NCBI RefSeq assembly: GCF_040869035.1
Contig: NZ_CP162100.1
Span: 2,356,001 to 2,420,000, forward strand
From: Vibrio sp. NTOU-M3
GTDB taxonomy: Bacteria; Pseudomonadota; Gammaproteobacteria; Enterobacterales; Vibrionaceae
Direction of reading: 5' to 3'
DNA length: 64,000 bases
The notes beneath the pieces are model-generated. The model was given only the letters and a program-made list of their open reading frames with translations, was not told the origin of the DNA and did not search any database. This document shows, one piece after another, positions 10,003-19,682 of the stretch. Positions within the stretch are counted from its first letter, which is position 1. Every line of letters begins with the position of its first letter. The position numbers and the translations under genes are program-made.

Positions 10003-10615
10003 GATAAGCCTCTTTAATAAATTGACTCAGTTGTGCGATTGTTTGTTCGATATTTTCAGCCTCGGTATAACCTGAACGTTTCCGAGGTTTAAAACTATGG
10101 TCCCCATCTGGCAGAAAATGAACCTGAACCTTTGGGGAAAGCTCAAAATCGACAAACTCTTCTTTTTTACCAAAGGTGTCACGCTCACCCTGCAAGATCA
10201 AACAAGGTTTTTCCAACGTTGCAAGGTGTTCGGCTTTGTACTTCTCCGGTTTTCCCGGTGGGTGAAATGGGAACCCTAAACAGGCGACCGCAGCGACATT
10301 CTCCTCCTGTGCTAATAAGCTTGCCATTCTTCCACCCATCGATTTTCCACCAATAACCACTGGTTTGGTCGCATATTTCGCGATGACGTCCTGAAAAGCC
10401 TCGAGCAGTTTTGGGGCGCGATCCGGTGGACGCTTCTTGCCGTCCTCAGCTCGTTTAACCATATAAGGAAAATTAAACCGAATAACTTGAATGCCAGTAT
10501 TAACTAACCCCGTTGCCACTTGCTCCATAAACGCATGCTCCATGCCGGCGCCAGCCCCATGAGCAAAAATAAATAGTGGATGCTCACTATCACCTTGAAC
10601 AATCACATTACTCAT
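9992..10615 (-). CDS. Alpha/beta-fold hydrolase (KANL3/Tex30-like)
   Basis: Predicted cytoplasmic serine hydrolase, 207 aa. The nucleophile elbow is GGKSMGG (about residues 92-98), an oxyanion loop is suggested by FAHGAGAGM, and the catalytic histidine is in DGDHSF; LQGERDTFG probably supplies the acid. The compact size fits the KANL3/Tex30-type family. Its substrate is unknown. It sits between gcvA and ygdD, overlapping both (8 and 11 bases), and is an insertion relative to the E. coli gcvA-ygdD order. Confidence 0.85.
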   Translation of the reverse strand: MSNVIVQGDSEHPLFIFAHGAGAGMEHAFMEQVATGLVNTGIQVIRFNFPYMVKRAEDGKKRPPDRAPKLLEAFQDVIAKYATKPVVIGGKSMGGRMASLLAQEENVAAVACLGFPFHPPGKPEKYKAEHLATLEKPCLILQGERDTFGKKEEFVDFELSPKVQVHFLPDGDHSFKPRKRSGYTEAENIEQTIAQLSQFIKEAYHEA

Positions 10616-11516
10616 CTAATAGATCCTCTTGCTCACTTTGAGCCTTCGCTAACATCCAATCTCGGAACGTTGCAATCCGTCCCATGTCTGCCTGCTTTTC
10701 ATGACACACAACGTAAAAGGCATTTTTTGAAACAAGCAGCTCATCAAACGGAGCGATGAGACGCCCGGCTTCTAGCTCTGGCTGCGCCAGCACGTTATTC
10801 CCGAGCGCAACCCCTTGTCCATGAGCTGCCGCTTGAAGCACCATGGTTGAGTGACTGAAGATAGGACCATGGTTAACGTTAACGCCATCAAGACCATGCT
10901 GCTTAGAAAATTGTTTCCAATCCTTTCTAGATGTGTCATGAAGTAACGTATGCTGTTTCAAATCGGTTAGTGATTCTAATGGTTTAGGCCCAAGCAATAG
11001 TGACGGTGAGCACAGTGGAATTAAATATTCTTGATAGAGTTTATCCGCACGTAAACCCGGCCAATTTCCACGACCGTAATAGATCGCGACATCGACATCA
11101 TCAGTCAGTGAACCTTCATCCATATCCACCGCTTTGATACGAACATCAATATCCGGCTCTTGTTGGTTGAAGTCAGATAACCTAGGAACCAACCACTGAA
11201 TGGCAAAGCTCGGTGGCAGACTAATGGTTAAAGCCCCTTTCTCACTGCGTTCCAGCACTTTATCCGTCGCTTCAGAAAGCGAGGTAAAGATGTCTTTTAT
11301 ATCAAGAAAGTAACTTTGCCCCTCTTCTGTGAGCAATAAAGAACGGTTGCGACGACGAAAAAGTTTCAGCCCTAAAAACTCCTCTAGAGCTTTAATTTGG
11401 TGGCTGACAGCGGCTTGAGTAACAAAGAGTTCTTCAGCGGCGCGGGTAAAACTTAAGTGACGTGCAGCCGCTTCAAAAACTTTTAACGAGTTTAGGGGAG
11501 GCAATCTTCTGGACAT
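10608..11516 (-). CDS. gcvA: LysR-type regulator GcvA
   Basis: Transcription factor of the glycine cleavage system; 302 aa. It is close to E. coli GcvA over its whole length: the N-terminal winged helix (RRLPPLNSLKVFEAAARH, then FTRAAEELFVTQAAVSHQIK) and the effector domain with GRGNWPGLR and GPIFSHSTMVLQAAAHGQG. The ATG at 11516 (MSRRLPP) is chosen over a TTG at 11528 because it matches the family N-terminus. The divergent small RNA GcvB lies immediately upstream, the same arrangement as in enterics, where GcvA activates gcvB when glycine is abundant and represses its own gene. Confidence 0.95.
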   Translation of the reverse strand: MSRRLPPLNSLKVFEAAARHLSFTRAAEELFVTQAAVSHQIKALEEFLGLKLFRRRNRSLLLTEEGQSYFLDIKDIFTSLSEATDKVLERSEKGALTISLPPSFAIQWLVPRLSDFNQQEPDIDVRIKAVDMDEGSLTDDVDVAIYYGRGNWPGLRADKLYQEYLIPLCSPSLLLGPKPLESLTDLKQHTLLHDTSRKDWKQFSKQHGLDGVNVNHGPIFSHSTMVLQAAAHGQGVALGNNVLAQPELEAGRLIAPFDELLVSKNAFYVVCHEKQADMGRIATFRDWMLAKAQSEQEDLLDE

Positions 11517-11536
11517 GCTAGCTCTCAACGTTAAAG

Positions 11537-11541
11537 ATTAG
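11537..11541. promoter_or_regulatory. Possible GcvA-binding element
   Basis: CTAAT on the minus strand (ATTAG on plus), the short core known for E. coli GcvA sites. It lies about 70 bp before the predicted gcvB start. A 5-base match is weak evidence alone. Confidence 0.25.
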
Positions 11542-11573
11542 TTTTTTTAATCTGAAACATTATAAATTGTCCG

Positions 11574-11602
11574 TTGCCTCTCGACCAGAGAAATTCTATA
11601 TT
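11574..11602 (+). promoter_or_regulatory. Putative sigma-70 promoter of gcvB
   Basis: TTGCCT and TATATT separated by exactly 17 bases, placing transcription start near 11609, which gives an RNA of about the known GcvB length. Confidence 0.65.
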
Positions 11603-11608
11603 TCATCC

Positions 11609-11811
11609 CGCAACGCAAGCCTGAACGGCTTGATTCTTATTTAGAATCAATTGGCTTTGTTGTTGCGATGTTGTGTTTGCAAACTCGAATTTCGAGTTAG
11701 GTAGGTTTCTACCACCGTTCTGTTTCACACCGAAATAGAACATATACTTCCTGTATTTATTTTGACCTGTCTGTCAAATTTTTAGCACCGCCTCTTTGGC
11801 GGTGTTTTTTT
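11609..11811 (+). ncRNA. gcvB: GcvB small regulatory RNA
   Basis: Hfq-dependent small RNA that base-pairs with many mRNAs for amino-acid and peptide transporters. Recognised by similarity to E. coli GcvB: the G/U-rich seed region R1 at about 11657-11680 (TTGCGATGTTGTGTTTGCAA), the 3' segment ACTTCCTGTA (about 11746-11755) and ACCTGTCTGTC (about 11765-11775), and the final GCACCGCC / GGCGGTG terminator with a T tract ending at 11811. Internal hairpins ACTCGAATTTCGAGT and GTAGGTTTCTAC are also in the expected order. It is divergent from gcvA, as in E. coli. The 5' end is predicted from the promoter only. Confidence 0.92.
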
Positions 11812-11845
11812 ATGCCGATTCAGTGCTACCCCACCTTTCAGATAC

Positions 11846-11876
11846 AAAAAAACGCAAACCGCTTTCACGATTTGCG
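11846..11876 (-). terminator. Terminator of thiI (minus strand)
   Basis: Nine-base-pair stem CGCAAATCG / CGGTTTGCG (one G-U pair) with a 6-base loop, followed on the minus strand by seven Ts. Confidence 0.8.
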
Positions 11877-11904
11877 CTTCTATCACTCTCATAAGCAAAG
11901 ATAA

Positions 11905-13353
11905 TTAAGGGCGATATACCTTAACGTTATTAAAACCTTGCTCTTGCAAATACAATGCTTGTAGGCGGCTCATCACACCTCGGTCACAGTACAACAAGTA
12001 CGTTTTAGACTGGTCTAAATCACCAAACTGGGTACCGAGCTTGTAAAATGGAAGGTGCTTCACTTCCACGCCATCAATTTCTAATGGATTGTCGTCTTCT
12101 TCTTCAGGGCTGCGAATATCTAAAACAATTGCATGCTCTTCAACCGCTTTCACTTGCTCGACTTCTGGCGCCGCTTGCTCAGACTCTTTCGCAATGTCAC
12201 GAATGTCCATTTGGCGAGCATCACGAACAACTTGTTCTAGAATACCGAAGTCAAACTTCTCTTCTTCCGCTTCGAGTTTCGCTTTAACTGCTTTCACTGT
12301 TGGCTTCTTCGAAATCACACCGCAATACTCAGGCATTGTTTTCGCGAAGTCTTCAGTACCAATTTGGCGAGCTAAGTTAATAATGTCTTCTTTGTCCCAG
12401 TTGATAAGAGGACGAAGGATAAGTGAGTCAGTCACACCATCAATATGACGTAAGTTGGTCAACGTTTGGCTAGAAACCTGACCTAACGCTTCACCCGTCA
12501 CCAAAGCCTGAATACCAAACTTCTCAGCAATCATACCTGCGGCGCGCATGAACATGCGTTTTAAGACCACGCCCATCTGACCGTCATCGACTTTCTCTAA
12601 GATCTCTGCCACAACAGGTTCAAAGTCAACCGAGATAAAGCGAACTTTCGCTGAAGAACCATACTTGTTCCATAGGTAGTGAGAGACTTGCTTTACACCA
12701 ATCTCATGCGCTGGACCACCAAGGTTAAAGAAGCAGTAATGAACCTTTGAGCCACGTTTGATGTGTAAGTAGCTTGATACGCCAGAGTCAAAACCACCGG
12801 AGATCAAGCTTAATACGTCTTCTTGGGTACCAAGAGGGAAACCACCTAATCCTTTATGGCGAGCAATGATTTGGTTTAACTTCTCACCCGCCACTTCAAT
12901 CTTCACGGTGACATCTGGGTTTTGCAGTTTAACTTTGGCACTTTCTACCGCTTGGTTAAGGCCACCACCAACATAACGCTCGAGTTCAATGGAGGTGAAA
13001 TCATGTTTACCACGACGTTTTGCACGCACCACAAACGTTTTGTTTTCAATGTTTGGACGATTCAGTTCCAGTACTTGCTCGTAGATGTCGTGCAAATCTT
13101 TGAATTCAGATTGCTGAACTTCCAGTACATGATGAATACCCGGAGTATGAGTAAGTACTTGAAGTACTTCATTGAAATACTGATCACTTTCAGAAGTGAC
13201 TTCAATGTGGTCTCGACGGTTAAATACCGCTACCGACTCAGTGCGGCTCTGAATGATGTTGCGAATGTTGCATTCTAGGATCTTCGTGAAGCGCTTACGC
13301 ACAGATTCACTTTTAACAAAAATTTCTGGATGGGGCTTTACGATAAATTTCAT
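11905..13353 (-). CDS. thiI: tRNA 4-thiouridine synthase ThiI
   Basis: Sulfurtransferase that makes 4-thiouridine at tRNA position 8 and, with ThiS, helps build the thiamine thiazole; 482 aa, the full enteric length. Order: N-terminal ferredoxin-like and THUMP domains (about 1-165), the ATP-binding PP-loop SGGFDSG (about 184-190), then a C-terminal rhodanese domain whose catalytic cysteine is residue 456 (YCDRGVMS). A second conserved cysteine is in [12 protein letters not shown]. It is transcribed alone, ends in its own terminator, and is separated from pomAB upstream by another. Confidence 0.97.
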   Translation of the reverse strand: MKFIVKPHPEIFVKSESVRKRFTKILECNIRNIIQSRTESVAVFNRRDHIEVTSESDQYFNEVLQVLTHTPGIHHVLEVQQSEFKDLHDIYEQVLELNRPNIENKTFVVRAKRRGKHDFTSIELERYVGGGLNQAVESAKVKLQNPDVTVKIEVAGEKLNQIIARHKGLGGFPLGTQEDVLSLISGGFDSGVSSYLHIKRGSKVHYCFFNLGGPAHEIGVKQVSHYLWNKYGSSAKVRFISVDFEPVVAEILEKVDDGQMGVVLKRMFMRAAGMIAEKFGIQALVTGEALGQVSSQTLTNLRHIDGVTDSLILRPLINWDKEDIINLARQIGTEDFAKTMPEYCGVISKKPTVKAVKAKLEAEEEKFDFGILEQVVRDARQMDIRDIAKESEQAAPEVEQVKAVEEHAIVLDIRSPEEEDDNPLEIDGVEVKHLPFYKLGTQFGDLDQSKTYLLYCDRGVMSRLQALYLQEQGFNNVKVYRP

Positions 13354-13463
13354 ACTTCACTTCACTAGTTAGCAGCTTTCGCGGTTTAGTTCGCAATCTA
13401 CGGTAGTGATGACAAGATCATCACTCTCTAAGGGCGCAAGATTATACATGATGAAATGACCAT

Positions 13464-13489
13464 AAAAAAGACGAGCTTTTCAGCTCGCC
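13464..13489 (-). terminator. Terminator of pomA-pomB (minus strand)
   Basis: Stem GGCGAGCT / AGCTCGTC (one G-U pair) with a GAAA loop and a TTTTTT tail on the minus strand. It separates pomB from thiI. Confidence 0.82.
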
Positions 13490-13500
13490 TCTTGTTTGGC

Positions 13501-14448
13501 TTATTGCGGTGTGGATGGCACTTCATCACTATATAAAGGCTCACCCTGCATAATACTGATTTCCACTCGCCGGTTTCTTGAGCGTTGAGCTTCCGTATCA
13601 TTTGGCCCTAGAGGAGCCGTATCTGCCATACCGCGAACTCGCAGACGTTGATGAGAAAAGCCACGTACTTTTTCCATCTCTTGAGCAACCGATACTGCAC
13701 GCTGTGCAGATAAATCCCAGTTGGAACGATACAACTCTGAATCGACTCGTTGGTTATCAGTGTGGCCAGAGATCCGCACAATGCCCGGAACGTCTTTGAC
13801 TAGTTCTGCAATTTGACGAACCAGAGGACGGAATTTCGGTTGCAAGAATGCCGAACCTTCTGGGAACGCTCCCTTTTCTCGAATCCGAATCACAATTTGT
13901 TGGCCAAGGTTTTCGACTTCAATCGCCCCTTGTTCGATTTCACGTTCCAGCGCTTTCTTGATGGCTTCCATGACGGTTTCCATCTCTTCAGACATCGCCT
14001 CAGATTGTTGCTGAGTCTGATCCGATTCGGAATTCTGATTGTTCTTGGTCGATGTTTCAGGCGATTGGCCTCCCGTCATCTTACCTTGATCGCGCTGAGT
14101 TCCGCCTGCTCTATCCGATTCCCCTTCATGGAATTCAAGCGTCTGCTGCGTAATGTCTATGGTTTGCTGCATGATGACATCAATAGGCGTTGGCTCTGGC
14201 CGACCAGGCCTAAATTCTTGCGCAATAATGCTGGTCCCTTTAGGGATATCTTTCACTTCTAAACGGTTTTGAACACCAAAGGCAAACTTCATTGAACCTG
14301 CAATCTGTTTGAACTTCAGCACGTCCATTTCTGAAAACGAAAGCAGAAGTACGAAGAAGCACATCAGCAGTGACATCAGGTCCGCAAATGTTCCCATCCA
14401 TAATGGAAGGCCGGGTGGCGGACATTTGCATTCGTTATCATCATCCAT
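13501..14448 (-). CDS. pomB: Sodium-driven flagellar stator subunit PomB
   Basis: Stator protein that, with PomA, couples sodium influx to rotation of the polar flagellum; 315 aa. One N-terminal transmembrane helix holds the ion-binding aspartate at residue 23 (MGTFADLMSLLMCFFVLLLSF), equivalent to Asp24 of V. alginolyticus PomB. A Gln/Ser/Glu-rich linker follows (about 90-150), then a C-terminal OmpA-like peptidoglycan-binding domain (about 180-305, with SGHTDNQ and RNRRVEISI). The start has GGAAG upstream. It begins 9 bp after the pomA stop. Confidence 0.97.
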   Translation of the reverse strand: MDDDNECKCPPPGLPLWMGTFADLMSLLMCFFVLLLSFSEMDVLKFKQIAGSMKFAFGVQNRLEVKDIPKGTSIIAQEFRPGRPEPTPIDVIMQQTIDITQQTLEFHEGESDRAGGTQRDQGKMTGGQSPETSTKNNQNSESDQTQQQSEAMSEEMETVMEAIKKALEREIEQGAIEVENLGQQIVIRIREKGAFPEGSAFLQPKFRPLVRQIAELVKDVPGIVRISGHTDNQRVDSELYRSNWDLSAQRAVSVAQEMEKVRGFSHQRLRVRGMADTAPLGPNDTEAQRSRNRRVEISIMQGEPLYSDEVPSTPQ

Positions 14449-14457
14449 TGTGCTTCC

Positions 14458-15222
14458 TTACTCGTTATCTACATCAAGCGCACGTTTACCTTCATTGAGG
14501 TAATTCTTCAGATAACTATCAATAACACGAGGGTTTTGACCATCTTGAATCGCGAGCACCCCATCCATGATCAAACGACGGTTAAGTTTTTCTTGCTCAC
14601 GACGAAGTGAAAGTTTGTCGGCGATTGGGAAGAAAACCATGTTGGAAAGAATCGCACCATAGAGCGTGGTAAGAAGTGCAACTGCCATCGCAGGACCAAT
14701 GGCTTTTGGGTCATCCATGTTTGATAACATCGCAACCAGACCCACCAATGTACCTATCATCCCCATGGCTGGCGCTACGTCACCAAACGCTCGAAATACA
14801 CCAGCACCTTGCTCGTGACGCTCATCAGTTAACGCGATATCTTTTTGCAATGCCGCACGGACGACATCGGCATCATGACCATCCACTAATAAGTCGATGC
14901 CTTTTTGCATAAAGCTGTTGGTGATTTCCATCTCTTCTAGAGCTAAGAAACCGCCTTTACGTGCCGCATCAGCCATTTCAACCACTTTCGCGATCAAATC
15001 CTCTGGTTCATCGGCTTTAAACATGAATGCTTTACCAGCGATTTTCGTGGCACCAAAGAATTGCCCCATGGTAAATTTCATTAACACAACGAAAGTTGAG
15101 CCGCCCACAACGATCAAAATCGACGTCACGTCGATGAACATCATGATGCTTCCGCCTAAAATCATTGCCATGATCACGAAAGCAAAGCCGCCAATGAGTC
15201 CTATCAGCGTTGCTAAATCCAC
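14458..15222 (-). CDS. pomA: Sodium-driven flagellar stator subunit PomA
   Basis: Four-helix membrane protein of the Na+ stator channel, 254 aa. Hydrophobic segments lie near residues 5-25, 29-50, 150-172 and 182-205; the large cytoplasmic loop between the second and third contacts FliG. The conserved segments GDVAPAMGMIGTLVGLVAML and GPAMAVALLTTLYGAILSN are typical of PomA/MotA. Translation begins at GTG (15222) with GGAG six bases upstream. It forms an operon with pomB. In E. coli thiI and xseB are neighbours; here pomAB is inserted between them. Confidence 0.97.
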   Translation of the reverse strand: MDLATLIGLIGGFAFVIMAMILGGSIMMFIDVTSILIVVGGSTFVVLMKFTMGQFFGATKIAGKAFMFKADEPEDLIAKVVEMADAARKGGFLALEEMEITNSFMQKGIDLLVDGHDADVVRAALQKDIALTDERHEQGAGVFRAFGDVAPAMGMIGTLVGLVAMLSNMDDPKAIGPAMAVALLTTLYGAILSNMVFFPIADKLSLRREQEKLNRRLIMDGVLAIQDGQNPRVIDSYLKNYLNEGKRALDVDNE

Positions 15223-15496
15223 AAAGCACTCCTCATGCTATCTTTAAAGCTTCTACCAAATTATATCGGCAACATGCTCAGATCTTTAATGTTTTATTGG
15301 TATCACACTCACACAAATTAGGCTTAGCCTGCTTATTTGTCATACTAGACTATAAATACGCCGCTGTTGATGACCTTTTTCCTTTTGTGGACATGCATGT
15401 GTAAAATCTATTTTTCTGACAATTTTACTCGGTTAAATTTGACCATCATTACCTGCTAAGGTAACTTTCGTGCATCTTTCGAAACGTAGATAAGTT

Positions 15497-15739
15497 ATGG
15501 CGAGCAAAAAACCTGAAAATATGACTTTTGAAGCCACAATTGACGAGTTGGACACACTGGTTGATCAGCTTGAAAATGGTGACCTGTCTTTAGACGACGC
15601 TTTGAAAAAATTCGAACGTGGTATTGCTCTAGCCCGAGCTGGTCAAACCAAACTGAGTGATGCCGAGCAGCGTGTCAGTATCTTGTTGCAAGATAACGAT
15701 GATGCTCCATTGAGTGAATTTGATTCTCAGTCTGAATAA
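15497..15739 (+). CDS. xseB: Exodeoxyribonuclease VII small subunit
   Basis: Small subunit of exonuclease VII, which degrades single-stranded DNA to oligonucleotides; 80 aa. The segment FEATIDELDTLVDQLENGDLSLDDALK followed by FERGIALAR is the family signature and forms the helical hairpin that binds XseA. It is the first gene of the conserved xseB-ispA-dxs group, and ispA starts 22 bp after its stop. Confidence 0.96.
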   Translation: MASKKPENMTFEATIDELDTLVDQLENGDLSLDDALKKFERGIALARAGQTKLSDAEQRVSILLQDNDDAPLSEFDSQSE

Positions 15740-15761
15740 CCGTACCAAAGAAGATCGCTTT

Positions 15762-16646
15762 ATGCTTGAGGCTCTACCCTCTTACCAACAAAGAAATAAT
15801 CAGCAGCTAGAAAACTGGCTGACTCAACTTCCACATCAGAACCAAGCCTTAATTGAGGCAATGCGTTATGGCCTTTTATTGGGAGGCAAACGCGCACGTC
15901 CTTTCTTAGTCTATATTACTGGCGAAATGCTCGGTATTGAGCTTGCAGATCTCGATACACCAGCATCTGCTGTCGAATGCATTCATGCCTATTCGCTGAT
16001 CCATGATGACTTACCTGCAATGGACGATGATGCGCTGCGCAGAGGTCAGCCGACATGCCACATAAAATTTGATGAAGCAACGGCGATTCTGACAGGCGAC
16101 GCGCTGCAAACACTGGCATTTACCATTTTGGCCGAAGGCCAACTTGCGCCACAAGCTGAAACCAACCGAATTCGTATGGTGCAGGTCTTAGCGGAGGCAT
16201 CTGGCGCACAAGGTATGTGTATGGGTCAAGCATTGGATTTAGCGGCAGAAAATAAAGCGATATCGATAGCTGAGTTAGAAGAGATCCACAGAAACAAAAC
16301 AGGTGCATTAATTAAATGTGCCATTCGCCTTGGCGCATTGGCCGCTGGCGAAAAAGGCAAAGCCATATTGCCGCAACTGGATCAATTTGCGGATGCAATT
16401 GGTCTGGCGTTTCAGGTTCAAGACGACATTTTAGATATCATTAGTGACACCGAGACCTTAGGCAAGCCTCAAGGTTCCGATCAAGAATTGAATAAAAGCA
16501 CCTACCCAGCTTTACTTGGCTTGGAAGGCGCAGTAAACAAAGCTCATACTCTGTTGCAAGAGGCACTTCAAGCGTTAGAAGCAATCCCATACAATACAGA
16601 GTTACTCGAAGAGTTCGCCCGATACGTCATCGAGCGCAAGAACTAA
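15762..16646 (+). CDS. ispA: Farnesyl diphosphate synthase (geranyltranstransferase)
   Basis: Condenses isopentenyl diphosphate with dimethylallyl and geranyl diphosphate to make farnesyl diphosphate for quinones and undecaprenol; 294 aa. The first Asp-rich motif is in [13 protein letters not shown] and the second in FQVQDDILD; the GGKRARP isopentenyl-diphosphate site is present. The ATG at 15762 ([10 protein letters not shown]) gives the normal length. An in-frame GTG at 15714 inside xseB would add 16 residues and is less likely. dxs follows 19 bp downstream, giving a precursor-pathway operon. Confidence 0.95.
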   Translation: MLEALPSYQQRNNQQLENWLTQLPHQNQALIEAMRYGLLLGGKRARPFLVYITGEMLGIELADLDTPASAVECIHAYSLIHDDLPAMDDDALRRGQPTCHIKFDEATAILTGDALQTLAFTILAEGQLAPQAETNRIRMVQVLAEASGAQGMCMGQALDLAAENKAISIAELEEIHRNKTGALIKCAIRLGALAAGEKGKAILPQLDQFADAIGLAFQVQDDILDIISDTETLGKPQGSDQELNKSTYPALLGLEGAVNKAHTLLQEALQALEAIPYNTELLEEFARYVIERKN

Positions 16647-16665
16647 ACTAAAAGCGCGCAACTAT

Positions 16666-18531
16666 ATGACTCTTAATATTTCAAAGTATCCAACACTGGC
16701 ACTGGCAAATACACCTGATGAGCTACGCAGCTTACCCAAAGAGACGCTGCCGGAGCTGTGTGAGGAACTACGCACATACTTATTAAATTCAGTTAGCCAG
16801 TCTAGTGGTCACCTAGCATCTGGCTTGGGCACGGTTGAGCTGACGGTAGCACTTCACTATGTCTACAACACCCCTTTTGATCAGTTAATTTGGGATGTGG
16901 GCCACCAAGCATACCCACATAAGATCTTAACTGGCCGTCGCGAACAAATGCCAACCATTCGCCAAAAAAATGGGCTGCACCCTTTCCCGTGGAGAGAAGA
17001 AAGTGAATACGACACCTTATCTGTCGGTCACTCATCCACTTCAATTAGTGCGGCTTTAGGAATGGCAATCAGTGCAGACAAAGAAGGCCAAAATCGTAAA
17101 GTAGTCAGTGTTATTGGCGATGGTGCCATCACTGCTGGTATGGCTTTTGAAGCAATGAACCACGCAGGGGATATTCATCCTGACATGCTAGTGGTTCTAA
17201 ATGACAACGAAATGTCGATTTCAGAAAATGTTGGCGCGCTCAATAACCACTTAGCACAAGTATTGTCAGGCAGTTTGTACACCTCCATTCGTGAAGGTGG
17301 GAAAAAGGTCCTTTCTGGTATCCCTCCAATTAAAGAGCTGGTGCGTCGTACTGAAGAGCATTTAAAAGGTATGGTAGTTCCAGGCACTCTTTTCGAAGAG
17401 CTTGGTTTTAACTACATTGGCCCAGTGGATGGTCACGATGTCATTGAACTGGTCAAAACACTCCGCAATATGCGTGAGTTAAAAGGCCCGCAGTTCTTAC
17501 ACATTATGACCAAAAAAGGTAAAGGCTACGCACCTGCCGAGAAAGACCCTATTGGTTATCACGGTGTACCTAAATTTGACCCTAGCCATAACTCACTGCC
17601 TAAGAGTAACGGTGGCAAGCCATCTTTCTCGAAGATTTTTGGTGATTTCCTCTGTGATATGGCGGCCCAAGACCCCAAGCTTATGGCCATAACGCCTGCA
17701 ATGCGTGAAGGCTCTGGCATGGTTCGATTCTCGAAAGAATACCCGAATCAATACTTCGACGTGGCGATTGCAGAGCAACACGCTGTAACATTAGCAACAG
17801 GTATGGCTATTGCGGGTGATAGCCCAATCGTAGCCATCTATTCAACCTTCCTACAGCGTGGCTACGATCAGTTGATTCATGACGTTGCTATCATGGACTT
17901 GCCTGTAATGTTTGCGATTGATCGAGCAGGTTTAGTCGGCGCCGATGGCCAAACCCACCAAGGGGCTTTCGACCTTAGTTTTATGCGCTGTATTCCTAAT
18001 ATGGTGATCATGGCACCAAGTGACGAAAATGAGTGTCGTCAGATGCTCTATACAGGTCATAAGCATACCGGGCCTTCTGCTGTTCGTTACCCTCGCGGTA
18101 CAGGCCGGGGCACTGAGATCGAAAAAGAATTTACTGCACTTGAAATCGGTAAAGGTCGCCTCGTTCGTCAAGGAGAGAAAGTCGCAATTCTAAGTTTCGG
18201 CACGTTCTTAGACAACGCACTTAAAGCGGCAGAAGCGTTGAATGCAACAGTTGCAGATATGCGTTTTGTCAAACCACTTGATGAAGCATTAATTAAGCAG
18301 TTGGCCAATGAGCATGATGTTCTCATCACTCTTGAAGAAAATGCCATCGCTGGCGGCGCTGGTGCTGGCGTGATTGAGTTCATGATGAAAGAAAAGCTAT
18401 TGAAACCAGTTTTGAACCTTGGTTTACCTGATGAATTCATCGCCCAAGGTACTCAAGAGGAACTTCATGAAGAACTAGGATTGGATGCTAAGGGAATTGA
18501 ACAATCAATTCGCAGCTACCTTGAAAAATGA
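16666..18531 (+). CDS. dxs: 1-deoxy-D-xylulose-5-phosphate synthase
   Basis: Thiamine-diphosphate enzyme that makes DXP from pyruvate and glyceraldehyde-3-phosphate, the first step of the MEP isoprenoid pathway; 621 aa. The cofactor motif begins [20 protein letters not shown] (about residues 149-168). The central transketolase-like region has [10 protein letters not shown] and [13 protein letters not shown], and the C-terminal domain ends with LGLPDEFI. It is the last gene of xseB-ispA-dxs and is followed by a bidirectional terminator. Confidence 0.98.
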   Translation: MTLNISKYPTLALANTPDELRSLPKETLPELCEELRTYLLNSVSQSSGHLASGLGTVELTVALHYVYNTPFDQLIWDVGHQAYPHKILTGRREQMPTIRQKNGLHPFPWREESEYDTLSVGHSSTSISAALGMAISADKEGQNRKVVSVIGDGAITAGMAFEAMNHAGDIHPDMLVVLNDNEMSISENVGALNNHLAQVLSGSLYTSIREGGKKVLSGIPPIKELVRRTEEHLKGMVVPGTLFEELGFNYIGPVDGHDVIELVKTLRNMRELKGPQFLHIMTKKGKGYAPAEKDPIGYHGVPKFDPSHNSLPKSNGGKPSFSKIFGDFLCDMAAQDPKLMAITPAMREGSGMVRFSKEYPNQYFDVAIAEQHAVTLATGMAIAGDSPIVAIYSTFLQRGYDQLIHDVAIMDLPVMFAIDRAGLVGADGQTHQGAFDLSFMRCIPNMVIMAPSDENECRQMLYTGHKHTGPSAVRYPRGTGRGTEIEKEFTALEIGKGRLVRQGEKVAILSFGTFLDNALKAAEALNATVADMRFVKPLDEALIKQLANEHDVLITLEENAIAGGAGAGVIEFMMKEKLLKPVLNLGLPDEFIAQGTQEELHEELGLDAKGIEQSIRSYLEK

Positions 18532-18545
18532 TCATTTATCATTGT

Positions 18546-18574
18546 AAAAAAGCCCTCTGATGAGGGCTTTTTTA
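18546..18574. terminator. Bidirectional terminator between dxs and truC
   Basis: Stem AAAAGCCCTC / GAGGGCTTTT with loop TGAT, flanked by an A run and a T run, between converging genes. Confidence 0.88.
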
Positions 18575-19294
18575 TTGCGGTAAAATCCAGTTAAACTCAG
18601 AACACAGTTTTTTCCAAGTATCATCAAATCCCGCTTTAATCACCACTGTTTGCTGACTAAACGGATGGGTAAACACCAACTTCGATGCATGCAACAACAA
18701 GCGATGAGAGTCATAAACCTCTCGAAATAGCTTATTGTGTTTTCCATCACCATGCGTCGTGTCACCAACGATTGGATGACGTAAGTGCGCCATATGACGT
18801 CTCAGCTGATGCTTTCGTCCTGTTAGAGGCTTTAACTCCATCAAACAATATCGTGTGGTTGGAAACTTTCCTGTCGAATAGGGGATTTCTACCTGAGCAA
18901 GAGGACAATAATCAGTAATCGCGTCTTGGGCCTCTTTCTCCTGACTTGCATGTTTATCCGCTATCTTATCTAACTCAACTTTTAGCGGGTAATCTAAGCG
19001 TCCTTCTTCAACAATCCATCCGCGTACAATCGCATGATAGGTCTTTTCCATTTCATGATTCGCAAACATCGGCATCACTTGTGATGCGACTTCACTCGAA
19101 AGCGCAAACATCAACACTCCGGAAGTTGGTCTATCTAAACGGTGTAGTGGAAAAACATGTTGACCAATCTGATCACGCAGTGTCTGCATCACAAATTGGG
19201 TTTCATGCTTATCTAACCAACTTCGGTGAACTAACATTCCAGCAGGCTTATTGACGGCGACAAAATATTCATCTTGATAGACAATTTCTAACAT
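18572..19294 (-). CDS. truC: tRNA pseudouridine-65 synthase TruC
   Basis: Isomerises uridine 65 in the T stem of some tRNAs; 240 aa, RluA-type family. The catalytic aspartate is in FPLHRLDRPTSGVLMF, and LKPLTGRKHQLRRH is the second conserved motif. The start is placed at ATG 19294 (MLEIVYQDEYF), which matches E. coli TruC and overlaps the yqcC TGA by one base; the upstream in-frame codons would add only three residues. Co-transcribed with yqcC, the same pair as in enterics. Confidence 0.95.
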   Translation of the reverse strand: MLEIVYQDEYFVAVNKPAGMLVHRSWLDKHETQFVMQTLRDQIGQHVFPLHRLDRPTSGVLMFALSSEVASQVMPMFANHEMEKTYHAIVRGWIVEEGRLDYPLKVELDKIADKHASQEKEAQDAITDYCPLAQVEIPYSTGKFPTTRYCLMELKPLTGRKHQLRRHMAHLRHPIVGDTTHGDGKHNKLFREVYDSHRLLLHASKLVFTHPFSQQTVVIKAGFDDTWKKLCSEFNWILPQ

Positions 19295-19608
19295 CAAGCA
19301 CATGCCTCTTCAATTTGTCGAATAATCACAATCAATGACTCTAGGTGTGTTTCATCTTTCCAGCTTTCTTCAAAATAAGGCGACATTCTAAAACCAGCAG
19401 GGAGTTTTTCTCGGTGAAGCAATATCGACTCCATCTTGGGAATAAATACCCACTGCAGCCACTCATGAGGTGCTAATACATCAATAGCAAAAGGTTCGGT
19501 GCTTTCAAGCGCATCGTTGGCAGGGGAAGTCTCCTGCCAAAGCTCTAACCGCATCATAGTGACTTGCAGTTGCTTGAGTAACATTAATATTTGTTCTTCT
19601 TTCTTCAT
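19294..19608 (-). CDS. yqcC: YqcC family protein (DUF446)
   Basis: Small soluble helical protein of unknown function, 104 aa. It matches the YqcC family: PFAIDVLAPHEWLQWVFIPKM and a C-terminal helical segment. The ATG at 19608 (MKKEEQI) is chosen over a start 10 residues upstream, because it agrees with the family N-terminus and has GAAGAAG before it. Its stop overlaps the truC start, so the two are translationally coupled. Confidence 0.9.
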   Translation of the reverse strand: MKKEEQILMLLKQLQVTMMRLELWQETSPANDALESTEPFAIDVLAPHEWLQWVFIPKMESILLHREKLPAGFRMSPYFEESWKDETHLESLIVIIRQIEEACA

Positions 19609-19682
19609 TATCTTCTTCAAGACCTTGAAAATCAGCAATAGAGTACCATTTATAAGGGAAAGAAAGTTAGGACAATTCTTCC

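Noticed and set aside
13813..14262. 149-aa plus-strand frame opposite pomB
   Set aside because: Fully antisense to a well-conserved gene; composition is that of a shadow frame.
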